From Bacteroides congonensis (lineage in GTDB: Bacteria > Bacteroidota > Bacteroidia > Bacteroidales > Bacteroidaceae), in assembly GCF_900130125.1 (NCBI RefSeq), contig NZ_FQXY01000010.1:1550001-1614000 (forward strand): a stretch of 64,000 nucleotides of DNA, given 5' to 3'. A program made the translations under genes and the position numbers. Positions 34,007 through 42,358 of the stretch are shown here, in pieces. The number at the start of each line of letters is the position of its first letter. Within the stretch, counting starts at the first letter, position 1. Below the pieces are notes generated by a model. It worked only from the letters and a program-made list of their open reading frames with translations, was not told the DNA's origin and ran no database searches.

Positions 34007-35788
34007 TTATATAGGAGCAGTAGCTTCCTGTAGCCAAACTTTTTCTTCTTCGTTAAGCGATGGCGATAACTTTTCGTAAACAGTCTGGTGATAGTTATTT
34101 AACCACTCTGTTTCCTCTGCCGTCAGCATATCTTTGATGATTCCCTTTTTGCAGATCGGGCATAATGTGATAGTCTCGAATTTAAAGTATTCGCCAAACA
34201 TGCCCTCCTTATCTTTGCAAACTAACGTCAGATTCTCCGTGCGTATCCCGTGACTACCGGCTTTATATACGCCAGGTTCATTGGAAGTGACCATGCCCGG
34301 TTGTAGTACTACCGGGTTTTCATTCATACGGATACTTTGCGGACCTTCATGCACACTCAGGAAGTGACCGACCCCATGTCCTGTGCCATGAAGGAAATTC
34401 ATTCCATGCTTCCAAATCGGGAGACGTGCCAGCACATCAAGTTGTGCGCCACGGGTTCCGGCAGGAAACTTGGCCATTGCCAATGCAATGTGTCCCTTTA
34501 ATATTAAGGTATAGTCTGTTTTCTCTTCTTCAGTGAGCTGACCTAATGCAATTGTTCGTGTGATGTCGGTTGTTCCGTCCAAGTATTGGGCTCCTGAATC
34601 TAAAAGTAGAAATCCTTTGGGTTGGAGTGCTACATCACTTTCCGGTGTGGCCGAATAATGTACGATTGCTCCATGCTCCTTGTATCCTGCAATTGTGTCG
34701 AAACTTTCTCCCATATAAAGAGATTGGGCGGCTCTGAATTCATGTAGCTTTTTGTCTACGCTTAATTCTGTTTCTTTGCCGGAAGGAACTGCTTCCTCCA
34801 ACCATTTGAGGAACTTGACAAGCGCCACGCCATCCCGCTGCATAGCCGCATGAATGCCGGCTATTTCATGTTCATTACGAATCGCTTTTAATAACGCTAC
34901 GGGAGATTCTCCACGAACAATCAAACAATTCGGATTGATGGAGGAATAAATTGCGAAATTTGTTTTTTTAGGGTCGATAAGGATATTCTTACCGGTAAAG
35001 TTACTTAGGAAACTCTCTACTTTATCATAATCGTGCAGACTTACCTGTTGTTCCTTTAAATACGCTTCCACCTCTGGAGTGACTTTCTCCGGAGAGATAA
35101 AAAAAGTCACGTCATCCTGTGTAATTAGTAAATAGCTGATTGCTACCGGATTGCAATGTACGTCATTTCCTCTTAAATTGAGCGTCCATGCTATTTCGTC
35201 CAAAGCTGATAAGAATAAAGCATAAACTTCCTTTTTTTTCAATTCTGTACGAATGGCGTCTATTTTTTCTTCACAGCTTTTTCCTGCATATTTAATATCG
35301 TAAATGAAAGCCGGAGAATCAGGTATAGAAGGGCGATCTTTCCAAATACCTTGCAGCGGATCACCGAAAATGTCGACTTGCAACTGATGAGTTGCAAGTT
35401 CTTCTTTCATCTGTTCCACCTGTTGTACGGAAAACATTTTTCCGTCGATACTCACAGAGTCGGCAGGTTTTAAGTTCCGGCAGAGAAATTCGGTGATGCT
35501 TGGAGTTTCCGGCAACATCTCCTTATAGATTGTAATGCCACTACCTTCCAGTTCTTTTTCAGCTTGCAGGAAGTAGCGTGAATCTGTCCATAGTCCGGCT
35601 TTATCCATTAATACGACGACAGTTCCTGCAGAACCTGTAAAACCCGAAATCCATTCGCGCGACATCCAGTGCGGGGCTACATATTCGCTCAGATGCGGGT
35701 CGGTGCTCGGAATGATTAATGCCTTGATTTGGTTGGGATGGAATGTCATGCGCAGCGCATGCAATCGTTCTTTTATACTCTGTTTCAT
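34007..35788 (-). CDS. Aminopeptidase P family protein (M24B, Xaa-Pro aminopeptidase)
   Basis: 593 residues, the long form with two N-terminal creatinase-like domains (about 1-300; IIPSTDPHLSEYVAPHW) and a C-terminal M24 catalytic domain. Metal ligands are visible in LLDSGAQYLDGTTDITRTI (two Asp), HGTGHGVGHFLSVHEGP (His), MVTSNEPGVY and IRTENLTLV (Glu). It removes the N-terminal residue from peptides with proline in second place and uses two metal ions. No signal peptide is seen, so it is cytoplasmic. A minus-strand -7 box lies 35 bases upstream. Confidence 0.94.
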   Translation of the reverse strand: MKQSIKERLHALRMTFHPNQIKALIIPSTDPHLSEYVAPHWMSREWISGFTGSAGTVVVLMDKAGLWTDSRYFLQAEKELEGSGITIYKEMLPETPSITEFLCRNLKPADSVSIDGKMFSVQQVEQMKEELATHQLQVDIFGDPLQGIWKDRPSIPDSPAFIYDIKYAGKSCEEKIDAIRTELKKKEVYALFLSALDEIAWTLNLRGNDVHCNPVAISYLLITQDDVTFFISPEKVTPEVEAYLKEQQVSLHDYDKVESFLSNFTGKNILIDPKKTNFAIYSSINPNCLIVRGESPVALLKAIRNEHEIAGIHAAMQRDGVALVKFLKWLEEAVPSGKETELSVDKKLHEFRAAQSLYMGESFDTIAGYKEHGAIVHYSATPESDVALQPKGFLLLDSGAQYLDGTTDITRTIALGQLTEEEKTDYTLILKGHIALAMAKFPAGTRGAQLDVLARLPIWKHGMNFLHGTGHGVGHFLSVHEGPQSIRMNENPVVLQPGMVTSNEPGVYKAGSHGIRTENLTLVCKDKEGMFGEYFKFETITLCPICKKGIIKDMLTAEETEWLNNYHQTVYEKLSPSLNEEEKVWLQEATAPI

Positions 35789-35822
35789 ACTTTATTATAT
35801 TATTATAGGTACATAAGTGACT

Positions 35823-35830
35823 CAAAGGTA
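35823..35830 (-). promoter_or_regulatory. Candidate -7 box of the aminopeptidase gene
   Basis: The minus strand reads TACCTTTG, matching TAnnTTTG, about 35 bases upstream of the start codon. No good -33 box is seen. Confidence 0.48.
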
Positions 35831-35891
35831 CTAACTTTCTGTGTTTAATGCCTTGTTTATGAATAGTTTTTGAGAAATATTTGCCGAAAGT

Positions 35892-35922
35892 TTTGTGAAT
35901 AAAGAAAGTATGTGTAATTTTG
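35892..35922 (+). promoter_or_regulatory. Bacteroides-type promoter of rpsU
   Basis: TTTG (35892-35895) and TAATTTTG (35915-35922) are separated by 19 bases, a full match to both boxes of the vegetative Bacteroides promoter, 54 bases upstream of rpsU. Confidence 0.82.
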
Positions 35923-35975
35923 CGGCGCAATTTGACTGCGGAAATTTTTAATCATAACATATTAATAGTAACAAA

Positions 35976-36167
35976 ATGATTGTAGTACCTGTAAAAGAAG
36001 GCGAAAACATTGAGAAATCGCTGAAGAAGTTTAAAAGAAAATTTGAGAAAACTGGTATCGTGAAAGAGTTGAGACGCAGACAGCAGTTTGACAAACCGTC
36101 TGTAACTAACAGACTTAAGAGAGAACGTGCAGTTTACGTACAAAAACTTCAGCAAATAGAAGATTAA
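35976..36167 (+). CDS. rpsU: 30S ribosomal protein S21
   Basis: 63 residues: MIVVPVKEGENIEKSLKKFK, then a basic helix with RRRQQFDKPSVTNRLKRERA. Both the length and the FEKTGIVKELRRRQQ core are typical of S21. It binds near the 3' end of 16S rRNA. No Shine-Dalgarno sequence is seen in its AT-rich leader. It is first in the unit rpsU-xerC-hpf. Confidence 0.96.
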   Translation: MIVVPVKEGENIEKSLKKFKRKFEKTGIVKELRRRQQFDKPSVTNRLKRERAVYVQKLQQIED

Positions 36168-36240
36168 TAATTCGTAATTTCCTTTGAATTATTGAATTCT
36201 TTTCATACATTCGTTGCACGATTTTAGATGTAGCGATATT

Positions 36241-37122
36241 ATGTTGATAGAATCTTTTCTTGATTATCTCCAGTATGAGCGGAATTATTCGGAAAAAACC
36301 GTTCTTGCGTACGGTGAAGATATAAAGCAACTGCAGGAGTTTGCTCAAGAAGAGTACGGAAAATTTGATCCGCTGAAGGTCGAGGCTGAACTCGTTCGTG
36401 AATGGATTGTTTCGTTGATGGATAGAGGATATACCTCAACTTCTGTAAATCGTAAGCTAAGTTCGCTCCGGGCGTTTTATAAGTATCTTTTAAGACAAGG
36501 AGAGACGGCGATAGATCCTTTATGCAGAATAAAGGGGCCTAAGAACAAAAAGCCGTTGCCTGTGTTTTTGAAAGAAGACGAAATGAACCGGTTACTGGAT
36601 GATACGGATTTTGGCGAAGGATTTAAAGGTTGTCGGGATCGATTGATTATTGAGGTGTTTTATGCTACCGGCATGAGACTTTCTGAATTAATAGGTTTGG
36701 ATGATAAGGATGTGGATTTTTCGGCTTCTCTTCTGAAAGTGACCGGGAAAAGAAATAAGCAACGACTAATTCCGTTTGGTGATGAGTTGCGGGATTTATT
36801 GCTTGGATATATTGATATAAGAAACGAGATGATTCCGGTGAGGTCGGAGGCTTTCTTTATTAGAGAGAACGGCGAACGGCTTTATAAGAATCTGGTCTAT
36901 AATTTAGTGAAACGGAACCTGTCAAAGGTGGCGACGCTGAAAAAAAAGAGCCCTCACGTGTTGAGGCATACTTTTGCTACCACGATGCTGAATAATGAGG
37001 CGGAGTTGGGTGCAGTAAAAGAACTTTTGGGTCACGAGAGTATAACAACTACCGAGATTTATACGCACGCTACATTTGAAGAACTTAAAAAAGTGTATAA
37101 ACAAGCTCATCCAAGAGCTTAA
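36241..37122 (+). CDS. xerC: Tyrosine recombinase XerC-like
   Basis: 293 residues from the ATG at 36241 (a further upstream start codon would add nine residues not seen in the family). The N-terminal SAM-like domain begins ESFLDYLQYERNYSEKTVLAY. The catalytic set is complete: Arg in ATGMRLSELIGL, Lys in VTGKRNKQR, His-x-x-Arg in HVLRHTFATTM, His in LGHESITTTEIYTH and the Tyr nucleophile in the same stretch. It most likely resolves chromosome dimers at dif with a partner recombinase. The housekeeping setting argues against a phage or transposon integrase. Confidence 0.9.
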   Translation: MLIESFLDYLQYERNYSEKTVLAYGEDIKQLQEFAQEEYGKFDPLKVEAELVREWIVSLMDRGYTSTSVNRKLSSLRAFYKYLLRQGETAIDPLCRIKGPKNKKPLPVFLKEDEMNRLLDDTDFGEGFKGCRDRLIIEVFYATGMRLSELIGLDDKDVDFSASLLKVTGKRNKQRLIPFGDELRDLLLGYIDIRNEMIPVRSEAFFIRENGERLYKNLVYNLVKRNLSKVATLKKKSPHVLRHTFATTMLNNEAELGAVKELLGHESITTTEIYTHATFEELKKVYKQAHPRA

Positions 37123-37127
37123 AAAAC

Positions 37128-37135
37128 AAGGAGGT
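37128..37135 (+). promoter_or_regulatory. Strong Shine-Dalgarno sequence before hpf
   Basis: AAGGAGGT lies 4 bases before the ATG at 37140. It is a full match to the anti-Shine-Dalgarno, which is unusual in Bacteroides, where most leaders are AT-rich without one. Confidence 0.75.
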
Positions 37136-37139
37136 AAGT

Positions 37140-37439
37140 ATGGATATTAGAATTCAATCAATTCACTTTGATGCGTCAGAGCAATTGCAGGCATTTATTC
37201 AGAAGAAAGTGTCTAAGTTGGAAAAATATTACGAAGATATAAAGAAAGTAGAGGTGTCATTAAAGGTAGTTAAGCCGGAAGTTGCTGATAATAAAGAAGC
37301 GGGCATTAAGATTCTTATTCCAAATGGAGAGTTTTATGCAAGCAAAGTGTGCGACACATTTGAAGAAGCAATTGATTTGGATGTGGAAGCGCTCGGTAAA
37401 CAACTGGTTAAATACAAGGAAAAGCAACGTATCAAATAA
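37140..37439 (+). CDS. hpf: Ribosome hibernation-promoting factor, short form
   Basis: 99 residues with the HPF/YfiA fold: MDIRIQSIHFDASEQLQAFI, KVSKLEKYYEDIKKVEVSLK and the C-terminal AIDLDVEALGKQLVKYKEK. It binds the 30S decoding area in stationary phase and helps store or protect idle ribosomes. It starts 17 bases after xerC and has an unusually strong Shine-Dalgarno sequence. The tRNA promoter begins just beyond its stop. Confidence 0.93.
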   Translation: MDIRIQSIHFDASEQLQAFIQKKVSKLEKYYEDIKKVEVSLKVVKPEVADNKEAGIKILIPNGEFYASKVCDTFEEAIDLDVEALGKQLVKYKEKQRIK

Positions 37440-37454
37440 AAAAAGCGCAAATAT

Positions 37455-37485
37455 TTTGCGGAAAAGAAATAAATAACTAAATTTG
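37455..37485 (+). promoter_or_regulatory. Bacteroides-type promoter of the tRNA-tuf unit
   Basis: TTTG (37455-37458) and TAAATTTG (37478-37485) are 19 bases apart, matching both promoter boxes. It lies 51 bases upstream of tRNA-Thr and probably drives the four tRNAs and tuf. Confidence 0.82.
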
Positions 37486-37536
37486 CAGCCGTTTCGCTCG
37501 CGTTAGATCGTGACGGTTGCATTTTTTAGCTAGAAC

Positions 37537-37610
37537 GCCTCTTTAGCTCAGTTGGCCAGAGCACGTGATTTGTAATCTCGGGGTCGTTGGTTCGAATCCG
37601 ACAAGAGGCT
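37537..37610 (+). tRNA. tRNA-Thr (anticodon TGT)
   Basis: 74 bases with a perfect 7-base-pair acceptor stem (GCCTCTT / AAGAGGC), D arm, T arm with GGTTCGAATCC, and the anticodon loop TTTGTAA. The anticodon stem has one T-T mismatch at pair 29-41. No CCA is encoded. Confidence 0.96.
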
Positions 37611-37687
37611 CAAAAGATGAAGGATGAAGATAAAACAACGGTTGTTATCATATTGTTTGTTTTAGTTCTTTTATTTAATGAAAACAA

Positions 37688-37770
37688 GGGCAAATACCAG
37701 AGTGGCCAAATGGGGCAGACTGTAAATCTGCTGTCTTTCGACTTCGGTGGTTCGAATCCATCTTTGCCCA
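37688..37770 (+). tRNA. tRNA-Tyr (anticodon GTA)
   Basis: 83 bases with a long variable arm (class II), acceptor stem GGGCAAA / TTTGCCC and anticodon loop CTGTAAA. No CCA is encoded. Confidence 0.96.
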
Positions 37771-37800
37771 CAAGATCAGAGTGACAACTTTGGCGAGAAT

Positions 37801-37873
37801 GCGGAAGTAGCTCAGTTGATAGAGCATTAGCCTTCCAAGCTGAGGGTCGCGGGTTTGAGCCCCGTCTTCCGCT
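37801..37873 (+). tRNA. tRNA-Gly (anticodon TCC)
   Basis: 73 bases with acceptor stem GCGGAAG / CTTCCGC and anticodon loop CTTCCAA in stem TTAGC / GCTGA. The T loop reads TTTGAGC. No CCA is encoded. Confidence 0.96.
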
Positions 37874-37882
37874 CTTTTTCTT

Positions 37883-37954
<72 letters not shown>

Positions 37955-38004
37955 CATAAAGATGTAAATGCTGATTATTAATCAAATAAATAACAAGTAA
38001 AGCT

Positions 38005-39189
38005 ATGGCTAAAGAGAAATTTGAACGTACCAAACCGCACGTAAACATTGGTACTATCGGTCACGTAGACCACGGTAAGACAACGTTGACAGCTGCTATC
38101 ACTACTGTGTTGGCGAAAAAAGGTCTTTCTGAATTGCGTTCTTTCGATTCTATCGACAACGCTCCTGAAGAAAAAGAAAGAGGTATTACTATTAATACTT
38201 CACACGTTGAGTACGAAACAGCTAACCGTCACTACGCACACGTTGACTGTCCGGGACACGCCGACTATGTGAAGAACATGGTAACAGGTGCTGCTCAGAT
38301 GGATGGTGCTATCATTGTTTGTGCTGCAACTGATGGTCCGATGCCTCAGACTCGCGAACATATCTTGTTGGCTCGTCAGGTAAACGTACCTCGTCTGGTT
38401 GTATTCTTGAACAAGTGCGATATGGTAGACGATGCTGAAATGTTGGAACTCGTTGAAATGGAAATGAGAGAACTTCTTTCATTCTATGATTTTGATGGTG
38501 ACAATACTCCTATCATCCAGGGTTCTGCTCTTGGCGCATTGAACGGCGTTGAAAAGTGGGAAGACAAAGTTATGGAATTGATGGATGCTGTTGATAATTG
38601 GATTCCGCTGCCTCCGCGTGATGTTGATAAACCTTTCTTGATGCCGGTTGAAGATGTATTCTCTATTACAGGTCGTGGTACTGTTGCAACAGGTCGTATC
38701 GAAACTGGTGTTATCCATGTAGGTGACGAAGTTGAAATTCTTGGTTTGGGTGAAGATAAGAAATCAGTTGTAACTGGTGTTGAAATGTTCCGTAAATTGT
38801 TGGATCAAGGTGAAGCTGGTGACAACGTAGGTCTGTTGCTTCGTGGTATCGATAAGAACGAAATCAAACGTGGTATGGTTCTTTGCAAACCGGGTCAGAT
38901 TAAACCGCACTCTAAATTCAAAGCTGAGGTTTATATCCTGAAGAAAGAAGAAGGTGGTCGTCACACTCCGTTCCACAACAAATATCGTCCTCAGTTCTAT
39001 CTGCGTACTATGGACTGTACAGGTGAAATCACTTTGCCGGAAGGAACTGAAATGGTAATGCCGGGTGATAACGTAACTATTACAGTTGAGTTGATTTACC
39101 CAGTAGCATTGAATCCGGGTCTTCGTTTCGCTATCCGCGAAGGTGGACGTACGGTAGGTGCTGGTCAGATTACAGAAATTCTTGACTAA
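38005..39189 (+). CDS. tuf: Elongation factor Tu
   Basis: 394 residues. GTP-binding motifs are complete: GHVDHGKTTL, VDCPGHADYVKNM (DxxG), and NKCDMV. The switch region ERGITINTSHVEY is standard. EF-Tu brings aminoacyl-tRNA to the ribosome. The gene follows the four tRNAs and precedes tRNA-Trp, the usual order in Bacteroidetes, so mature mRNA probably comes from a tRNA-containing precursor. Confidence 0.98.
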   Translation: MAKEKFERTKPHVNIGTIGHVDHGKTTLTAAITTVLAKKGLSELRSFDSIDNAPEEKERGITINTSHVEYETANRHYAHVDCPGHADYVKNMVTGAAQMDGAIIVCAATDGPMPQTREHILLARQVNVPRLVVFLNKCDMVDDAEMLELVEMEMRELLSFYDFDGDNTPIIQGSALGALNGVEKWEDKVMELMDAVDNWIPLPPRDVDKPFLMPVEDVFSITGRGTVATGRIETGVIHVGDEVEILGLGEDKKSVVTGVEMFRKLLDQGEAGDNVGLLLRGIDKNEIKRGMVLCKPGQIKPHSKFKAEVYILKKEEGGRHTPFHNKYRPQFYLRTMDCTGEITLPEGTEMVMPGDNVTITVELIYPVALNPGLRFAIREGGRTVGAGQITEILD

Positions 39190-39200
39190 TACACAATATT

Positions 39201-39234
39201 TAATCAGTTCCCGGTTTTAATCGGGAACTGATTA
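39201..39234 (+). terminator. Hairpin between tuf and tRNA-Trp
   Basis: A perfect 13-base-pair stem (39201-39213 with 39222-39234) closes an 8-base loop, 12 bases after the tuf stop. There is no T-run after it, so it may be a weak terminator, an attenuator or a processing site before the tRNA. Confidence 0.55.
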
Positions 39235-39241
39235 TGTACAC

Positions 39242-39314
39242 ACGGGAGTAGCTCAGTTGGTAGAGCACCGGTCTCCAAAACCGGGTGTCGGGAGTTCGAG
39301 CCTCTCTTCCCGTG
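39242..39314 (+). tRNA. tRNA-Trp (anticodon CCA)
   Basis: 73 bases with acceptor stem ACGGGAG / TTCCCGT (one G-T pair), anticodon loop CTCCAAA in the stem CCGGT / ACCGG, and T arm with AGTTCGAGCCT. It ends 14 bases before secE. Confidence 0.95.
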
Positions 39315-39328
39315 CTAATATTATTCAA

Positions 39329-39520
39329 ATGAAAAAGGTAATAGCTTATATTAAAGAATCTTACGACGAACTTGTTCATAAAGTATCGTGGCCTACGTAT
39401 TCTGAACTTGCTAACAGTGCAGTAGTTGTTTTATATGCTTCCCTGCTTATTGCATTGGTAGTATGGGGTATGGATGTCTGTTTCCAGAATTTCATGGAAA
39501 AAATTGTTTATCCACATTAA
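39329..39520 (+). CDS. secE: Preprotein translocase subunit SecE
   Basis: 63 residues from the ATG at 39329 (an upstream in-frame start lies inside tRNA-Trp and is not credible). An amphipathic start KKVIAYIKESYDELVHKVSWP is followed by a single membrane helix (about 28-50, AVVVLYASLLIALVVWGM). This is the one-helix SecE found in most bacteria. It is the small stabilising subunit of the SecYEG channel. nusG follows after 17 bases, as is usual. Confidence 0.93.
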   Translation: MKKVIAYIKESYDELVHKVSWPTYSELANSAVVVLYASLLIALVVWGMDVCFQNFMEKIVYPH

Positions 39521-39537
39521 AAAATAGGAATTAAAAA

Positions 39538-40080
39538 ATGGCTGAGATTGAAAAAAAATGGTACGTTCTGCGTGCTATTAGTGGTAAAGAAGCTAAGGTA
39601 AAGGAATATCTTGAAGCTGATCTTAAAAACAGCGACCTTAGTGAATATGTATCTCAGGTATTGATTCCTACTGAAAAGGTGTACCAGGTTCGCAATGGCA
39701 AAAAAATTGTGAAGGAAAGAAGTTATCTTCCTGGTTACGTTTTGGTGGAGGCTGCTTTGGTTGGTGAGGTTTCTCATCACTTGCGCAACACTCCGAATGT
39801 GATAGGCTTTCTTGGCGGCTCCGAAAAACCGGTGCCCCTCAGACAGTCAGAAGTGAATCGTATACTTGGTACAGTTGACGAACTGCAGGAAACGGGTGAA
39901 GAACTCAATATTCCATACGTAGTTGGGGAAACTGTTAAGGTTACTTTTGGTCCTTTCAGCGGATTCAGTGGCATCATTGAAGAAGTGAATAGTGAAAAAA
40001 AGAAACTGAAGGTCATGGTGAAGATATTCGGGCGCAAAACGCCGCTTGAATTAGGCTTTATGCAAGTGGAAAAAGAATAA
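39538..40080 (+). CDS. nusG: Transcription elongation/antitermination factor NusG
   Basis: 180 residues with the N-terminal NGN domain (KKWYVLRAISGKEAKVKEYL, LPGYVLVEA) and C-terminal KOW domain (ETVKVTFGPFSGFSGIIEEV). It binds the clamp of RNA polymerase, supports processive elongation and couples transcription to ribosomes or Rho. It sits between secE and rplK in the usual order. Confidence 0.97.
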   Translation: MAEIEKKWYVLRAISGKEAKVKEYLEADLKNSDLSEYVSQVLIPTEKVYQVRNGKKIVKERSYLPGYVLVEAALVGEVSHHLRNTPNVIGFLGGSEKPVPLRQSEVNRILGTVDELQETGEELNIPYVVGETVKVTFGPFSGFSGIIEEVNSEKKKLKVMVKIFGRKTPLELGFMQVEKE

Positions 40081-40141
40081 CGCGGAATTGTTACGCTGTT
40101 GTTGTTCTTCGTTTAATGTTTATATATAAATCAATAAAAAA

Positions 40142-40585
40142 ATGGCTAAAGAAGTTGCTGGACTAATCAAATTACAGATTAAAGGAGGCGCTGCAAATCC
40201 ATCACCCCCAGTTGGACCTGCTCTAGGTTCTAAGGGTATCAATATCATGGAATTTTGCAAGCAATTCAATGCCAGAACCCAAGACAAGGCAGGTAAGATT
40301 TTACCTGTTATCATTACTTACTACGCAGATAAGTCTTTCGATTTTGTAATCAAGACTCCTCCCGTTGCTATTCAATTACTTGAAGTAGCTAAGGTAAAGA
40401 GTGGTTCTGCTGAGCCTAACCGTAAGAAAGTTGCCGAGCTTACTTGGGAACAAGTTCGTACGATTGCTCAGGACAAAATGGTTGACTTGAACTGTTTTAC
40501 TGTGGAAGCTGCCATGAGAATGGTTGCAGGTACAGCTAGAAGTATGGGTATCGCTGTAAAAGGGGAGTTCCCGGTTAATAACTAA
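40142..40585 (+). CDS. rplK: 50S ribosomal protein L11
   Basis: 147 residues. Conserved stretches KLQIKGGAANPSPPVGPALG and NIMEFCKQFNARTQ mark the N-terminal domain; the C-terminal rRNA-binding part ends VAGTARSMGIAVKGE. L11 forms part of the GTPase-associated centre of the 50S subunit. It opens the L11-L1-L10-L7/L12 series; rplA follows after 15 bases. Confidence 0.98.
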   Translation: MAKEVAGLIKLQIKGGAANPSPPVGPALGSKGINIMEFCKQFNARTQDKAGKILPVIITYYADKSFDFVIKTPPVAIQLLEVAKVKSGSAEPNRKKVAELTWEQVRTIAQDKMVDLNCFTVEAAMRMVAGTARSMGIAVKGEFPVNN

Positions 40586-40600
40586 TAAACTTCAATTGTA

Positions 40601-41299
40601 ATGGGTAAACTGACAAAAAATCAAAAGTTAGCTGCAGAAAAGATTGAAGCAGGGAAAGCATACTCACTGAAAGAAGCTGCATCTCTGGTGAAAGAAATTA
40701 CTTTTTCCAAGTTTGATGCTTCACTGGATATAGATGTACGTTTAGGTGTTGATCCACGTAAAGCTAACCAGATGGTGAGAGGTGTTGTTTCACTTCCTCA
40801 TGGTACTGGTAAGGAAGTACGTGTATTGGTACTTTGTACACCGGATGCTGAAGCTGCTGCAAAAGAAGCTGGTGCTGACTATGTTGGTCTTGACGAATAT
40901 ATTGAAAAGATCAAAGGTGGATGGACTGATATTGATGTTATCATCACTATGCCATCTATCATGGGTAAAATTGGTGCACTCGGTCGCGTACTTGGTCCTC
41001 GTGGATTGATGCCGAACCCGAAGAGTGGTACTGTAACTATGGATGTTGCTAAGGCTGTAAAAGAAGTAAAACAAGGTAAAATCGACTTCAAAGTTGATAA
41101 GAGCGGTATCGTTCATACTTCTATCGGTAAGGTATCATTCAGTCCTGATCAGATTCGCGACAATGCGAAAGAGTTTATCTCTACTCTGAACAAACTGAAA
41201 CCGACTGCGGCAAAGGGTACGTATATTAAGAGTATTTATCTTTCTAGTACAATGAGTGCGGGTATCAAAATCGACCCGAAATCAGTGGATGAAATCTAA
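40601..41299 (+). CDS. rplA: 50S ribosomal protein L1
   Basis: 232 residues, typical length. Motifs include FDASLDIDVRLGVDPRKANQ and GRVLGPRGLMPNPKSGTVT, the latter the L1 signature. It binds 23S rRNA at the mobile L1 stalk that guides the exit of tRNA. In many bacteria L1 also represses its own mRNA; no L1 site was checked here. Confidence 0.98.
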   Translation: MGKLTKNQKLAAEKIEAGKAYSLKEAASLVKEITFSKFDASLDIDVRLGVDPRKANQMVRGVVSLPHGTGKEVRVLVLCTPDAEAAAKEAGADYVGLDEYIEKIKGGWTDIDVIITMPSIMGKIGALGRVLGPRGLMPNPKSGTVTMDVAKAVKEVKQGKIDFKVDKSGIVHTSIGKVSFSPDQIRDNAKEFISTLNKLKPTAAKGTYIKSIYLSSTMSAGIKIDPKSVDEI

Positions 41300-41314
41300 T
41301 AAAACAGAGAAAAA

Positions 41315-41833
41315 ATGAGAAAGGAAGATAAAAGTACGATTATAGAGCAAATTGCTGCTACAGTAAAGGAATATGGTCACTTCTATTTGGTAGATGTTAC
41401 AGCTATGAACGCTGCTGCTACCAGCGCATTGAGAAGAGAATGTTTTAAATCTGACATCAAATTGATGTTGGTTAAAAACACGCTGCTTCATAAGGCACTG
41501 GAAAGCCTGGAAGAAGACTTTTCACCTCTTTACAATTCTTTGAAAGGTACTACTGCCGTTATGTTTAGCAACATTGCAAACGTTCCTGCTAAACTTATCA
41601 AAGATAAAGCGAAAGACGGTATTCCCGGACTGAAAGCTGCATATGCAGAAGAAAGCTTCTACGTTGGTGCAGATCAATTGGATGCTCTCGTTGCAATCAA
41701 GAGTAAGAATGAAGTTATCGCTGATGTTATTGCCTTGTTGCAATCTCCGGCCAAGAATGTTATTTCTGCTCTTCAATCAGGTGGTAACACCATTCACGGC
41801 GTACTCAAAACACTTGGTGAGAGACCCGAATAA
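41315..41833 (+). CDS. rplJ: 50S ribosomal protein L10
   Basis: 172 residues. The N-terminal rRNA-binding part (MRKEDKSTIIEQIAATVKEY, LRRECFKSDIKLMLVKNTLL) is followed by a C-terminal helix that anchors L7/L12 dimers. It is the base of the ribosome stalk. Only 15 bases separate it from rplA, too few for the long L10 leader structure of some bacteria. Confidence 0.97.
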   Translation: MRKEDKSTIIEQIAATVKEYGHFYLVDVTAMNAAATSALRRECFKSDIKLMLVKNTLLHKALESLEEDFSPLYNSLKGTTAVMFSNIANVPAKLIKDKAKDGIPGLKAAYAEESFYVGADQLDALVAIKSKNEVIADVIALLQSPAKNVISALQSGGNTIHGVLKTLGERPE

Positions 41834-41879
41834 TTTTCAAAAACAACAAAGTATTTAAACAATTAAAATCATACAAAAA

Positions 41880-42254
41880 ATGGCAGATTTGAAAGCTTTT
41901 GCAGAACAATTGGTTAACTTGACAGTAAAAGAAGTTAATGAACTTGCAACTATCCTTAAAGATGAATACGGTATTGAACCTGCTGCTGCAGCTGTTGCTG
42001 TTGCTGCTGGTCCTGCAGCTGGTGCTGCTGCTGTAGAAGAACAAACTTCTTTCGATGTAGTGTTGAAAAGCGCTGGTGCAGCTAAACTTCAGGTTGTTAA
42101 AGCCGTTAAGGAAGCTTGTGGCCTAGGTTTGAAAGAAGCTAAAGACTTGGTAGACGGTGCTCCTAGCACAGTTAAAGAAGGTTTGGCTAAAGACGAAGCA
42201 GAATCATTGAAGAAAACATTGGAAGAAGCTGGAGCTGAAGTTGAACTTAAATAA
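41880..42254 (+). CDS. rplL: 50S ribosomal protein L7/L12
   Basis: 124 residues. An N-terminal dimerisation helix (ADLKAFAEQLVNLTVKEVNE) is joined through an Ala-rich hinge (about 38-57) to the C-terminal domain (TSFDVVLKSAGAAKLQVVK, CGLGLKEAKDLVDGAPSTVK). It recruits translational GTPases as multiple dimers on L10. A hairpin with T-run separates it from rpoB. Confidence 0.98.
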   Translation: MADLKAFAEQLVNLTVKEVNELATILKDEYGIEPAAAAVAVAAGPAAGAAAVEEQTSFDVVLKSAGAAKLQVVKAVKEACGLGLKEAKDLVDGAPSTVKEGLAKDEAESLKKTLEEAGAEVELK

Positions 42255-42279
42255 CATTGGCCTGGTAATCAGGTAATTC

Positions 42280-42317
42280 GGTTAGGAATCCTTCGCAAGA
42301 GGATTCTTAACCTTTTT
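42280..42317 (+). terminator. Attenuator-like terminator between rplL and rpoB
   Basis: A 13-base-pair stem (42280-42292 with 42300-42312, one G-T pair) with a 7-base loop is followed by TTTTT. It lies 25 bases after rplL. Partial read-through would set polymerase below ribosomal protein expression, as known for the E. coli rplL-rpoB gap. Confidence 0.72.
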
Positions 42318-42358
42318 GTGTATATATTTCAAATTAAGTTCTCCAAATTCATTAATAG

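Noticed and set aside
36241..37122. A phage or transposon integrase
   Set aside because: The gene lies between rpsU and hpf with no repeats, attachment sites or mobile genes nearby, which fits a chromosomal XerC-type recombinase.
37587..37784. A small protein gene between the tRNAs
   Set aside because: The frame runs through tRNA-Tyr and into spacer; its composition is that of tRNA sequence.
39257..39328. Upstream start for secE
   Set aside because: The extra 24 codons lie mostly within tRNA-Trp; the ATG at 39329 gives the normal 63-residue SecE.
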